From contig JBNGIQ010009531.1 of NCBI GenBank assembly GCA_049999765.1, positions 242,702-306,701 on the forward strand: DNA of 64,000 bases, in the 5' to 3' direction. The notes beneath the pieces were generated by a model. It saw nothing but the letters and a program-made list of their open reading frames with translations, was not told where the DNA came from and did not search any database. The stretch is from Phaeoceros laevis (taxonomy: Eukaryota > Anthocerotophyta > Anthocerotopsida > Notothyladales). Positions 49,291 to 60,842 of the stretch are shown here, one piece after another. The position numbers and the translations under genes were made by a program. The number at the start of each line of letters is the position of its first letter. The first letter of the stretch is position 1.

Positions 49291-49796
49291 TCTTCGATTT
49301 CGGGGACTCCAGAAGACCTTGTTGCCTTCGACACCAAGAACTCGGCAAGGACAAGCAGAGAGCAGGCGAGCCACGAAGCGAGGCGGAAGTGGCGAGCCTT
49401 TTATGTTCCGTTCTCCGCAATGCGACAATTGGAATATTCGGCCACGACGAGTATCTATCAGATTCTATCTACCTATCTAACGTACCTACTACCTCTCACA
49501 TCCTACGACTTTCCATTCCCGGAGGAACACGCAACAAAGTAGCTGCTTCTTTCCGTTGCAAAGCCTGCTTTGGAGGCATATTCCGAAATGTAAAGAATCG
49601 TAGCCTTTAGATAGCAGTTCCTTCTCAAACACAAAGCTGTATTCTTTCGCTTGTAAGCTGTGCTATTTTATCTCAAAAAAGAATCGTGGAGTGCTAGTCA
49701 CTACGTCACCTAACTGAAATTCAATACAAAGGGCTCATGTTCATGGTACACGGTCCTCTCAAGGACGTTTGGTGTGACACCAAGAAGGTGTGTTGA
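49291..49796. other. Intergenic region between PGM and starch synthase
   Basis: Presumed PGM promoter and 3' flank of the starch synthase gene; both genes read leftward. Confidence 0.4.
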
Positions 49797-52700
49797 TCAA
49801 GGTGTGGCAATGTTGGCCACTGTCTTGGGTGCAATTTCATCTCCCTCTTTTCCCGCTTCGCTTCCTTCCACCTGAAGTCCAAGCAACACTTCCTCCCACT
49901 TCCTTGCGGGTCCCTGCATGACGGCAACAACCAAGGGTTTCAAGTTCTGCAAATTATGAACTGCAGCTGTTAACAGTTTCCTCACAAACAGGCGCACCGA
50001 CCTTCCACGATAAATCTTGCGCCATGCCAGCCTTTATGATCTTCGTGAATTCAGGAGTAGCATATGCCTTAACTGCCCTCTTTACAGTGGCAACAAGGGC
50101 CTTCACGTCAACTGGGTCGACTGTTTCACACTGCAACAAACCACCCTGGGTCAGTCTACCTCACATCGGCTGGAGCTGTGGACAAATTTGTACCAAAGAC
50201 GATTCCGCACTTACGTCAACATTGAAGGCGCCAATGTGGAAGCCGGTGACACCCTCCTTCACTGTGTCCACCAACCCTCCGGTGGAGGCCACAATGGGTA
50301 CCTGTTGACACAGTGATCATGTTAGTGAACTCAAGTAAAGGCAATGCTGCAATTAAGACGGAAAGAGACATATCCTTGTTACGTACAGTTCCGTAGCGCA
50401 TGGCGTGCAGCTGAATGAGACCACAGGGTTCGAATCTGCTAGGGACAAGCATGAAATCCGCTCCTGCAGTAATTTGGTGTGCCAAAGGCACGTTGAATTT
50501 GACTATACCCCGTGCCTTGTCAGGATACAGCACTTCCAATTGCTCAAGCTGCTTCTCCAGGTTCTTTTTCCCTGTACCCTAAGCCATCCAATGACAAACA
50601 CACAAGCAAGGTCACAGCATGCCAACAAAGTACGTGCACTTGTTCCATCACTCTCTATCCGGATATGAGGTTTAGTCTCTCGTCTTACCAAAACAATCAG
50701 CTGCACATCCTCGGTCAGAATTTCTGCAACTGCCTCGTTGAGTATGTCTGACCCCTTTTGCTCTTCCAATCTGCCGATGAAACCAATCAACGGTTTCGTT
50801 GCATCCACAGACAACCCAACTTCAGCCTGAAGCAACTCTTTGAGAGTCGGTTTGGCCTCCAGAACCTGAGGAAGATAAGAGGCAGAACACAAAAGGTGTG
50901 CTGAGGATCAATACATCATAGGATCCAACATGTTGCATTGTCTGCTCTATAGCTCAGACAAAACACTGCTTCCAGCACTTACCGTTTTCTCATCATACTT
51001 TAGGTCAAGGTACTTGTCCGACGACGGGTCCCATTCCACAACGTCCATCCCATTGACAATGCCAGTGATGCCGACTTTTCGAATGATATTGTCTAGTTCC
51101 ACACCTTTGTCAGGTCCAGCTGTAAGCTCCACCGCATAGTTGGGACTCACAGTCAGATTAAGGTCAGATTCTAGGAATCCTGCCTTCATCCAGTTGATTT
51201 TGCGTCCTTTCACTGGTTTGTCGTACCTGCAAGCGCCTCAGAGTCAGCTATAGTGGATTGCAAAGCCAAGGCCACTAGTACCATGCTGGAAGTACGAGCG
51301 ATGAATCACCCATCAATGAAATCGAAGGAACTCTTGAATTCGTCCGGGAGATTGAGATTGTTGTAGTCTGCAAAAGCGAATCTCCCCTGGTATGCGACGT
51401 TGTGCACGCAGAATGCAACCTGACCAACAAAGCCAGCAAGTTAATAACACGTTCTTGAAAGCTTCATGCTGTCTGAGAGGACAAGGCTAGAGTACTTATC
51501 ACCTTAGCATTGGTGAAAGCGCCTTGAGGCTTGTAGATACTCTTGAGATAACAAGGAAGAAGTGCAGTGTGCCAGTCATTGACAATGAAGATGACATCCT
51601 CACCTACATACCACTGCCGTTAGAACAGCACATAAATGCTCCAAAAGGTAAGCATGTCCTCAGCATAACCTGTTTCAGATGGCAATCAGCGATATAGCAC
51701 GACGCTCACCATATGGTCCACTGAAGTACTCGTTGCTACTTAGGTTGAGGATCCTAGCAGCTTCGATGGCTGCCTGCACCATTCAAAAAGAAAAATCAGC
51801 TTCAAATGAAGTTTTGCGCATCCCGAGCAACATGTTTCAACAATATGACGCTTCCATGATCAGAAAGATGTCTTTGGAAACACAGGAAGCTACATCACCT
51901 GGTTAAACAGGCTAAAACGCAGCTGGTTATCAATGTAGTCTGTCCCTGTGACTGGTCCGTAAATCTTGCTTCCAGTTTTGCCCCAAACCTGCACAGATGC
52001 ACCGTTGATATGTTTGGTAAGAGACTCAACCACGGAAGATGCACAACCCAGACAGGAGATCAATATTTCACCTTGGCAAGAAACAGCGGATGGTCGATAA
52101 AAACACGGTCAACGCCCCGCTTAAAAGTGTGGAAAAAGCGGACCGTCTCTGTTTTGTCTCCAACCTTCACCTGGACAGTCATCCAGAAACTATGTGAGAG
52201 GACAGCACCATGACCACTCGCTTCTTATCCTAAGGGAACGTAGGCAGGCGGGCAGTACTACAATGTTGAAGACCCAAACTAGTCAGAAGCTGCCACTCAC
52301 GTCAACTGACGTGGACGTGTCCCAGGCGTCCTTGTATTGATCATAGCGTGGCGAGATGGTCATAACCCTGTGTCCCCGGGCCTGAAGTCAAGAAAGGCGG
52401 TAAGCAAAAGATTGTGACAGACCACAAGAAACTAGTGAACTAGGCCAAACAGACAACCAAACAGTTCGTAGCAGTCAGATGCTACAGTAAGATCCAGATG
52501 TCAGTCAGTAGAATGCTCTAAGCTAGTGTTAATATCTACACGTCACATGAGAAAGCAGGAGGCACTCAGAAGAGATCTACACATGTCACTGGAGGCACTC
52601 AGAAAACAAAAGCTTTCCAGGAACCAATTGAACAATTGAACAAGGACGGATAAAGCATCACGAGCCGAGAAAGCAAGCATGCAACTACTCTGAAAAAGAA

Positions 52701-53109
52701 AACAACTTGCCGCAAGAGCAGGTGGAAGGCCTCCCACAACGTCTCCCAGACCACCCGTCTTACTCCACGGAGCAACCTCCGAAGACACGAACACCAAATT
52801 CATGCCCGTGCCGGTGCCGGTACCGGAGCCCGTGCCGCAGGTGGTGACGCCCTTGCAACCCTTCCCAGTTGCCTTCAACGCCTTGCACACTTCACTCCGG
52901 AACCTTGTCTGGAGGGACGATTCCACCTTGCCAAGACCACTCCCAACCGCTCTCAATCCTTTGAAGGACGACAACCGCTGGTGCTTCCGCCCTGGTGCCG
53001 GGGCCGCAGCGGATGATGAACGCGAGGTGGAAGACGAGGAGCCGCTCTCCACTGGCAAACACGTATTGGACCGGCACAAGGAGAGGCGCGGTGCGACCGC
53101 CATCGTCAT
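49797..53109 (-). CDS. GBSS: Granule-bound starch synthase, plastid
   Basis: GT5 glycosyltransferase that elongates amylose from ADP-glucose on starch granules. Thirteen exons, 1890 bases, 629 residues: 53109-52711, 52381-52301, 52170-52072, 51988-51899, 51773-51710, 51603-51503, 51419-51310, 51226-50983, 50865-50689, 50578-50387, 50301-50215, 50130-50002 and 49913-49797. A Ser/Gly/Thr-rich leader of about 100 residues is a likely transit peptide. The mature enzyme starts [20 protein letters not shown] (ADP-glucose site KTGGL) and contains [55 protein letters not shown] and STGGLVDTV. It ends VANIATP, like plant GBSS. Intron 1 uses a GC donor (G|GCAAGT). Homology favours the later of two candidate acceptors for the last exon. 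Confidence 0.95.
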
Positions 53110-54049
53110 TCTACTGCCACAGGTTTCACTCCCGGTCTCCGCAAAACTTCACAACAGCAGACTAACTGCAGCTCCCAGCAACGTAGCCACAGGCAATTGG
53201 CAAACTCCGCACCTGGCCACCGCTGAGCACAACGAAAAACGCACGTCTTCAATGAGTGATAGAACAAAGCGGACAGAAGGACGCACATTGCAAAAGTTCA
53301 CACTCCACACAGCAGGCTCGCTCATTGCATAAGCAGTGAATCCAGTAGCAAAACCAAACACAGCGTACCCCCGCATCAAAGAGCTGCAATGACAAACCAG
53401 CAGCGCTAGCCAAGCCCTGCGGATGCATGAAACCAGCGCAATGCCACCACATGCAACACTGGCAGGAAGGCAGGCACAGAGTCCAATTGCAAGCGCACAT
53501 TGCACATCCGGCTACAACTCACAATGCACTTCAGCTCTCCAGGACAGCAGCAGAATGCGGGACAGCACGCGGCTGGAGAAGGCGCTGCTAAGCACGAGTT
53601 ATCCCTGCTTGAGGTGCTGGTACTGCTACCGCTGCTGCTGACAAGGAAGAGATGATGGTCTCCGCCCGCAGCGCACTGAAACGAATTGGCCTCGCCAGGG
53701 GTGGAGCGCTTCTGGCGGGGGGGAAGGCCCAGGTGGGCCACCGGCTGCCGCCAGTCCCGATTCGCTTCCTTCATTATTGGCCGCAACGCGTGCTGACGCC
53801 ACCGGCCATTGGCAGTCGAGATTGGGCTGACGAGTCAGGAGGGTTACCGTCACGTGAATTAACATTCGTGCGGCACACATGCCACTACACGAGTGGCTCT
53901 CAGCGGCCTTCACAAACTCACGAATATGCTGAGGCCAATGCTTGCGATGGGGATTGGCCGAAAGTGACGCAACACATTAGGCCAGACCTCTTGATCACAA
54001 AAATCTTTGCGTGCGCTGCTTATTGCACTGATGAAGACTCTTTACAAGT
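53110..54049. promoter_or_regulatory. Upstream region of starch synthase
   Basis: 940 bases between the starch synthase start and the 3' end of the uroporphyrinogen-III synthase-type gene. Presumed promoter. ORFs on both strands here look like chance. Confidence 0.35.
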
Positions 54050-55291
54050 TTACGCTGATGAAGCGTCAAAGCAGTGTGGCAGTCCATCAAAGTAGTGTGT
54101 CAGGGCACCGACGATTCCCGCAAAGCTGTGGAACTTGGAGCCTACCACGTCCACTTGCACTCCTAATCTGGCGGCCCCTTCAGCTGTGACTGGACCATGA
54201 GCTGCCACCACGCATCTTCCTTTGGCCAGGCTGTTGAGCTCTTGAGCAGGCATTTGAAGAGACTTGAGAAGTCCCTCCACTTCTGCAGTGCTGGTGAAGA
54301 TTAGAGCGTCGCAGGCCAAGCGGGGATGAGGCAGGTCTTGCGTGAGGAGAGGGTTTGTGGAAAGAGCGCCCATCCATCTGGTCACGTAGGCATTCACCCG
54401 CACAGGCTGCCACCCGGCTGCGCTCAGGGCTTGCAGGAAGGAAGGCACAACATGAGGTTCCTGCAGATCACGGACAAGGGGGACAGGGCAGAGGAGGCGC
54501 TGGTTTCTGCCAGGTCCCAGGGAATCCACCAGAGAGGCGGGGGAGGCGAGTGGTGGTGTCAGGTATGTGATTCTAGGGTTGCCGGGGAAGAGGTTCAGGT
54601 CTTGGAGAAGGTCCATGTCCTTCCCCAGAGCTGCGAGGATGAAAAGCTCACCTGCTGCTGAGAGTGGGGATGGTCTGCCAGCCAGAGCTTGGGCAAATGC
54701 CCTAATTCCAGCCCTTGAAGTGAATGCGATTCCCCGAACTCCTTCAATGCTGCTGCTCCTGGACGTTTGTTGATTCTGTGATGGATCACTGAGGCTACTC
54801 CCCCACAGGCTAGCCACGACATCCAGCTGAGTTGCAGGGGTAGACTCTACTGCTATGGTGGCATACCAAAGAGGACTTGCTCCTGCTGAAGTCAGAACTT
54901 CCTCGAGCCGATGTGCATACTCTGCTGGTGTTGTGAATGCCACCACACGACCGACGAGCTTGCTTGTGCTGCTGTTGCTGTCCTGGGAATGAGTCTCACT
55001 GTTTCTTGCACTAGCTCTGGTCCTCTTGTGGCTGGCTGCTTCCATTCCCTCGGTCCAGCAACAGCTCACTGACCTCGGGTGACTCCGAGAGGTTGCCAGG
55101 CCTAGACAATGCTTGCAGATATTCTGTACAACGTGCTCACATTTCTCCACCCGCTCAGACCCCCTTGTTGTGGCAAACAGCTTTACAGAATAGAGGCCCA
55201 GGGTGGCAAAAATTGGCGGAGCATTGACAAAACCAGGACAGTGCCTGGTCCACAGCTTGTCGCACATGAGCTCCAACCCCGCCATGCTCAC
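54050..55291 (-). CDS. Uroporphyrinogen-III synthase (HEM4)-type protein
   Basis: Intronless ORF of 413 residues. From about residue 112 it matches the plant HEM4-fold proteins: LVGRVVAFTTPAEYAHRLEEVL, GIAFTSRAGIRAFAQAL, ALGKDMDLLQDL, a cyanide-free hinge ITYLTPPLASPASLVDSL, LLCPVPLVRDLQEPHVVPSFL, VRVNAYVTRW, LIFTSTAEVEGLLKSL and VVAAHGPVTAEGAARLG. The HEM4 fold cyclises hydroxymethylbilane in tetrapyrrole synthesis, but plants have more than one HEM4-like family and I cannot say this one is the true enzyme. The first 81 residues before MEAASHKRT are weakly supported; either ATG could be the start. Confidence 0.85.
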   Translation of the reverse strand: MSMAGLELMCDKLWTRHCPGFVNAPPIFATLGLYSVKLFATTRGSERVEKCEHVVQNICKHCLGLATSRSHPRSVSCCWTEGMEAASHKRTRASARNSETHSQDSNSSTSKLVGRVVAFTTPAEYAHRLEEVLTSAGASPLWYATIAVESTPATQLDVVASLWGSSLSDPSQNQQTSRSSSIEGVRGIAFTSRAGIRAFAQALAGRPSPLSAAGELFILAALGKDMDLLQDLNLFPGNPRITYLTPPLASPASLVDSLGPGRNQRLLCPVPLVRDLQEPHVVPSFLQALSAAGWQPVRVNAYVTRWMGALSTNPLLTQDLPHPRLACDALIFTSTAEVEGLLKSLQMPAQELNSLAKGRCVVAAHGPVTAEGAARLGVQVDVVGSKFHSFAGIVGALTHYFDGLPHCFDASSA

Positions 55292-56321
55292 TTCCTACTG
55301 TACATCACAAGAGCCCAGTCATCTCGTGCAGGATCCCATTTCCACCAAAACGCAATTCCGCAGCCCACTCCCCCGGGTGAGCCCGGGCGACCTCTTGCAA
55401 CTTCATCTCCTAGAGTGTGACACAAACACCGAAGCCGGCACCGAACTTGAGTCTTGCATCTGATATGTGAAGCTATGGAAGGACAGCCGACAAGACAGCT
55501 CTTAGTTGAATCAGAGTCTCCAAGAAGGTAACATTCCAGCAAAAACCCCATTCATAGCCCAGCGGAGCTGTGGCAAAGACAGCACCACCAGCGACACTTG
55601 GCGGCACCAGAGCAGCGTGAGTGAGAAGGTGATCCAGACCAACGCGGCGGCAAACGCCATGTCCGCACTCACCTCGACTTGCCGTCGGGAAGCAACCAGT
55701 GAGGCTGGAGGATTGTAAAGTAGGTAGGAGCTTACCCTATGACACGCATATGTCACACTGGTGAACGTGTGAGCACCTGACTGGCCTACCTGGTACGTCT
55801 GCCCATGCCATCGCCTGCCAGTGGTTACCTGCTCTCTCTGCCATTGACTCCAACCTCGCCACACAGCTGTCCCCTCTGTTTAGGCTTTCAGAAAAGCCTG
55901 TGCTGTGAACGTACGCTCTGGTAACTGCCCTGCTGCTTGCCAGATGACGCGCAGATGTTTTGGGAAGCCCTTCTTGAGGACGACGCAAGAGCGGTTTACC
56001 CTAGTAAATAATATAAGGTGGAAAATGACTGACAGTGCAGAACTGCCACTCTAGAGTGAAACTTCCACACCGACACTGATGAAGGCTTTTTTGCATGCAT
56101 TCTACCAACCTTCGATGGCATGTTTCAGATTGTAACGCTGAATCCACATATCCTACTTTCTCTGTACAACTCGCCAAGCTGTGTGAAATGCACCAACCAG
56201 TCAACACATGTTGACCCAACCAGTCGCATGACCAAGGATCGCGCAGACATGTAAGAAAAGTGCCTGCCATCAATCAAGGATTCTCCTCCACAAGCTGCTG
56301 TTGAGCTCATCGAAGAAGGAC
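55292..56321. other. Unassigned region
   Basis: No gene I can support. A hydrophobic minus-strand stretch near 55560-55670 (ALVWITFSLTLLW) could be a membrane helix of an unrecognised gene. Confidence 0.3.
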
Positions 56322-57827
56322 CTATCCTGTTGCCTTGAAGAAGAATTGGAAGGATTTTGAAGCTTGTCTGGGCCAGGCTTTTGGCAAATTCTCTCCGATG
56401 AGCCTCATACATGGCATGGAACAAGTCACCTATGAAACTGTCTTCAATGTGCTGATGCTCTTCAGGTGAGAACACTGTCATGTCCACAAAAACATCAACA
56501 AATGCCCTTGTCTGAAACGAGAATGGCAATAAAGCTGCTGATGCACCAACAAGCAAATAGGCAGGGCAAGCTGGTTTCCGAAGGTTCACCTCAAGCTGTC
56601 AGCTTGCTGCAAATTGTGAGCACCATTGTCAGAGGACAGGCCTTGGGGAGACCCAGTCGACTCCTTCAATTGAAGTGTACCGATCGTTGCTTGATCACAT
56701 GAGAATGAAGGTGGAACTGGATCACGAGCTTCTCTGCATCTAAGAAGTAACTCAACTTCACAATGACATCACTCGAGCTTGAAGGCGTGCTGCCGGGAAA
56801 ATGATACACTTCCTGATGGAGCCATGATACACTTCCTGCTGTGGCTCCATCTCCTTCGTGTACTTAGGATTGGAACTTAGCAGAAAGATGACCTTGTCTG
56901 AACTACTGACAGCGCGAAGCCCCTTTAAAGAGAGCGATGGCTGCTTAGGTCACTGCAATTAACTCTCAGCTACCAAATTCCAAAACAAATTTCGAAGACA
57001 GACAGTCGAGCGGAGGAATGTGGAGCGCCAATAAGCAGTGGCACAGTAGAAAACGATGTCTTTAGAGCAGACGTAGTCATGGTTGACGCAATGGCTGCCT
57101 TGCGAGTACAGCCAGCGGAGCCACCTTCCCTTGCGTTTTTGGTGTAAGAGGACCTCTTATGCGCCCCTGCAATACTTGGAGAGGAGTTCGACCCCGAACT
57201 ATGGAGGTGGCTTCCTGTATTATCCAATCTTCCAAATGCTGCCTAGCAATTTTCTCCACTTCCAAGGTCTGAGATTCTCGACCAAGACTGCAGAAGTGCC
57301 ACTGTCAACAGCAGGTGCTGCTGTACCCAACTCAGCTGCTGCAGACTGCTCCTCTGCTGCTATACCCAACTCAGCTGCTGCAGACTGCTCCTCTGCTGCT
57401 GCTGTACCCAACTCAGCTGCTGCAGACTGCTCCTCTGCTGCTGTACTCAACTCAGCTGCTGCAGACTGCTCCTCTGCTGCGGACTGGTCCTCTCCACGAG
57501 GTGCTACAGCCGTTTCCGAATGCGGAGTCTCAGCTTCTGCAGCTGGAGCCGTGGCACCTGAAGCATCTGCAGCTGGAGCCGTGGCACCCGAAGCAGCTGG
57601 AGCCGTGGCACGTGAAGCAGCTTCTAGGCTCTCAATATGAGCTCGCTTGGCAGCCCTGCACTTCCGGGTCTCTCCCTGCCCTTCGATCTGTTGCAGAGTA
57701 AACATTAATAAACATTAGTAATCTTACACGAGCTTCAAAAGCATAAAACCGTCCACAAAAGCACAAAAGCGTTCTGTACCTTACAAAAGCCTTCCCCTCG
57801 GCAGGATCCTCTAGGGTCCTCTGACAT
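56322..57827 (-). CDS. Putative gene with Ala/Glu repeat region, structure unresolved
   Basis: Exons I can read on the minus strand: 57827-57780 (MSEDPRGSCRGEGFCK), then from 57687 a basic stretch KCRAAKRAHIESLEAASR, which runs into an Ala/Glu/Ser-rich repeat of EEQSAAAELGTA-like units. After a frame change I cannot resolve, LEVEKIARQHLEDWIIQEA and TSIVRGRTPLQVLQ follow near 57160-57265. A further open segment at 56511-56322 encodes FVDVFVDMTVFSPEEHQHIE and a helical stretch. Whether these belong to one gene is uncertain. The basic stretch before a leucine-poor helix is only faintly bZIP-like. No family recognised. Confidence 0.35.
57313..57480 (+). repeat. Minisatellite, 39-42-base units
   Basis: At least four units built on CTCAGCTGCTGCAGACTGCT followed by CCTCTGCTGCTG and a variable end. 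Every unit length is a multiple of three, so the reading frame through it is kept, consistent with coding (Ala/Glu/Ser on the minus strand). Confidence 0.85.
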
Positions 57828-58230
57828 GGGCTCAATCGATCATTTCCCGGTTTTCAACGGAGGAAGCCACAAGTTATGGGACTGCATGTGGTCGTTGCAT
57901 GTAGCATGTGAAAAAAACTTATGGCTTGCAGATTTGCACTCAGTCATTTTACACAGCCAGTGATGGCTATTGCTTTGTATGCGGTTGTAGTGCACATCTG
58001 GGTCTGCTACATTATGGCCACTAGGCAAATCCTGCGCAAAACCTGAAGCTCATATTAGCCAATTGGACAAAATAGCTAGAATGGACTACCAAAAACAGTC
58101 CGAACGCACCATAATGGTGTCTTTGTAGTGAAATCGCTGGTCTGTTAAGATCCTCAGGTTGTTTTGGTACCGCTCCCGCTATTCTGCATCTAGTATGCTT
58201 TCCATGTCTTGAGGTTCAAGCTGGTGCTGC
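57828..58230. other. Intergenic region
   Basis: About 400 bases before the GTTACA repeats. Nothing recognised. Confidence 0.35.
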
Positions 58231-58385
58231 AACAATGTTACAAGCCGTGCAAACAAGTTACAAATTCGGCAACAGCTTACAAATTCGGCAACTCCAATGT
58301 TACAAGTCATGCAAACAAATTACAATTCTGCTAAAACAGGGTTACAAATTGCAGAAACTGTTACCAGCTACTGAAACAGGGTTAC
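58231..58385 (+). repeat. Degenerate GTTACAA repeats
   Basis: TTACAA or GTTAC recurs about ten times with GCAAACAA and TTCGGCAAC spacers. The Copia LTR begins directly at the edge of this array. Confidence 0.6.
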
Positions 58386-58631
58386 TGTTGAGATAAGATT
58401 ACCTTTCAGCTAGATAGGGTAGGTGGGCTAGAGTTAGGGCACGTTTCGTGTCATTGTTAAATACAGTTAGTAGGATATGAAACATTGTGTCTCGCGGACC
58501 TAACTGCTAGGTCAGCGGACACCGACGGTTGGTGCCGGCTGCCTGCATACACAAGGGGCTGCCGGCCATTTCATGTGCGCGTGCGCTTAATCTAATGAAG
58601 AGCATTTGTCATTTGTCTCTATAAATTAACA
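58386..58631 (+). repeat. 5' LTR of Copia element 1
   Basis: Runs TGTTGAGATAAG to TTAACA (TG...CA ends), 246 bases, with a TATAAATT box near its end and the primer-binding site directly after it. The partner LTR lies outside the window, so the left border is inferred. Confidence 0.7.
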
Positions 58632-58643
58632 TGGTATCAGAGC
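58632..58643 (+). other. Primer-binding site, tRNA-iMet
   Basis: TGGTATCAGAGC, complementary to the 3' end of plant initiator tRNA-Met, the usual primer of Copia elements. Confidence 0.92.
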
Positions 58644-58858
58644 AGGCGATCTCCACGCTGATGCGCCAGCAATTCTGAATGAGGAGACATAGGGTGCCAC
58701 GGCTGCTGGCTGCGTCATTGCTGACGCTTGTGGCTGTTTGAATGGATCCGTTCAGCAGTCGCTAGAATTCTCGATCTGCATTCCGGCGCAAGAAGCGGGC
58801 CATAAGAAATCAAACAGCACAACGCTCACAAAACTGCAATTCGCGAGTACACAATCAG

Positions 58859-60842
58859 TTGCATCAAGAGCTGCAGACGTTTGTGGGTAGTCAGCACAGT
58901 AGTGGGCAAAGTCACCAGTTGTGTCACGGACCTGTATCCTTTGTGTGTCAACACTGTCGAGCCTGCACACATCAAACACCAAGGGCAGGTCGGGTAGGTA
59001 GATCACATAACAGATCTTCAGTTGATGCTAAGAGAGGTGTCCCAAATTATTCATTGGAGCACCTTCAGAAACACAAGCAAGAGGATATAGTGGTCAGCAA
59101 ACTGCAAGTGTTGATCAACGCCGTGTCGAACATAGCTGCACAACTTATGAGTTTAGATGTTCACCTAGAAGCACTAGACACGAAATTTCTATTACTGTTA
59201 AAACCACATCTTCTATCTCATAAAACTGCTCTAGCATCACTTTCTGTCCCACCAGTCGGGCACATATATCAAAAGCCTACAAATTGTTTGGAGTGCATAG
59301 TGCATCGTCATATACAGAAATCCAAAACAGCGAGACTAGCAGTAAGTGTGAAAATGGAGATGATGGGCTTGGCGGAGGCACATTCTAATTTTTTATGTGG
59401 TCTCCCAACTTCTCATTCCTATGAAACCCCAGATCTGAATCACCTGCAAGACGTGATGTTGAGGAGACAATTGCAGCACTGAGAAGAGGGGGCCTTTTGG
59501 ATGAGGAAGTTCGTCTTCCAAGCAGCTTAAGCAGTCCTGGCAGTATGTCTTTGAGTCCTGTGTTCCCTTCAGAGGGAGATACATCTACACCGACAACACC
59601 AACCTTGAGGAATTCAAGCTTCTTTGCTACACTTGCTTCGAGTTCCTATGATGCACAACAAGACGAAGATGTCGTCAGTGTTTTGGGAAATAATGGAGTT
59701 AGTACCACTACAGCAGGCATCACAACACAAGCAGTGCTGCAAACAAGTTCAAATCCTACAGCGAGCGTAGGTACAAGGCCGATTACTACAGCAACTACTG
59801 GAAGTGGGACAAGTACCTCAGGAGGACCTAGTGGGTCAGGAGGACCGGGAGGATCAGGAGGACCTGGTGGACCCGGTGGACCTGGAGGACCTGCACAACC
59901 TGTAGGTGGGGCAGCGCCCCCTGTAGCTGTAGCAATGGCAGGAGTCTCGTCAAACATTCTTTCAGATTTTAAAGAGAAAGACAGGTTTGATGGGACTAAC
60001 TTCGACGTCTGGTCCTTGCAAATGGAGATTTCTCTCAAAAGTAAGGAGCTGTGGGATGTCGTTGCTGGTACTATGGTTATGCCAGCAGATCCTACACTGG
60101 ATCCACAAGGAGCTGCATTATTTACAAAAGCTAACAATCAAGCTTTAAATGTCCTACTTAGGGGCATATCCTCGGAGTGGATGAAGAATGTAGCTAGGAA
60201 TCTTACAGCTAAGGGCATGTGGGATGCGTTTGTACTTCAATACTCCAAAGCGAATATGATTTCGCAAGTGGCTGCAGATTACAAGCTAAGGTCCCTGCGC
60301 ATGCGTGAGGGAGACTCAGCTGAGAAACATATTAGTGCGTTTAGAGCAGCCAGGAATACTTTGCATTCATCGGGAGATGTAATTACCGATTTCCGTGCTG
60401 CTGCAATATTTCTGAATTTATTGTTACCGGCCTATCGTTCCTTTGTATCAACACAAAACCAACTTGTTCAAGAAGCTGAAAGTAGGGTGAGAGGGACCAC
60501 AAATCCTCCTACTTTGGACTTGAGCGAGATGTTTGGTGCTTTTCTACAAGAGGAAGCACAAATGGAGGGATTATCATATGGAAGAGGACGTGACAAAGCA
60601 CATGCATTGTACACGGAGAAAGGAAAGTTTAAAAAGAAGTGGGGAAACAAGACTTACCCAGCTTCGGAACCTGCATCATCTGGAGCTGGAACTTCAAAGA
60701 AGAGGCCAGGAAACTGTAGGTGGTGTGGCCTTCCTAATCACTAGGAAAGGGAGTGCCGGAAAAAGGCAGCAGGTGAGCCTAAGAAAGAACCTGCAGCAAG
60801 CACACATGTGCTAACGAAGAACCCTCCAAGGGTGCACATGTA
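58859..60842 (+). pseudogene. Copia gag, broken
   Basis: The N-terminal part (58859-59482) and the main part (59497-60744) are in different frames; DVEETIAALRRGGLL spans the join, so a frameshift lies near 59450-59490. The main part has a Gly/Pro-rich linker and a UBN2-type gag core (RFDGTNFDVWSLQME, LRMREGDSAEKHISAFR). The zinc knuckle reads CRWCGLPNH, then an in-frame TAG (60742-60744), then EREC, so the stop sits inside the CCHC motif. Confidence 0.85.

Noticed and set aside
49914-49946. Earlier acceptor for the last starch synthase exon, adding 11 residues
   Set aside because: The conserved sequence [13 protein letters not shown] requires the acceptor just before 49913, although the longer version stays in frame and could be an alternative isoform.
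52802-53332. Plus-strand ORF of 176 residues starting with a Pro/Val repeat
   Set aside because: It is the antisense of the Gly/Thr-rich starch synthase leader and its promoter; no family features.
57083-57640. Plus-strand ORF of 185 residues across the minisatellite
   Set aside because: Its repeat is open in several frames simply because the units are multiples of three; splice signals and flanking motifs fit the minus strand better.
59646-60137. Minus-strand Pro-rich ORF
   Set aside because: Antisense of the Gly-rich linker of Copia gag.
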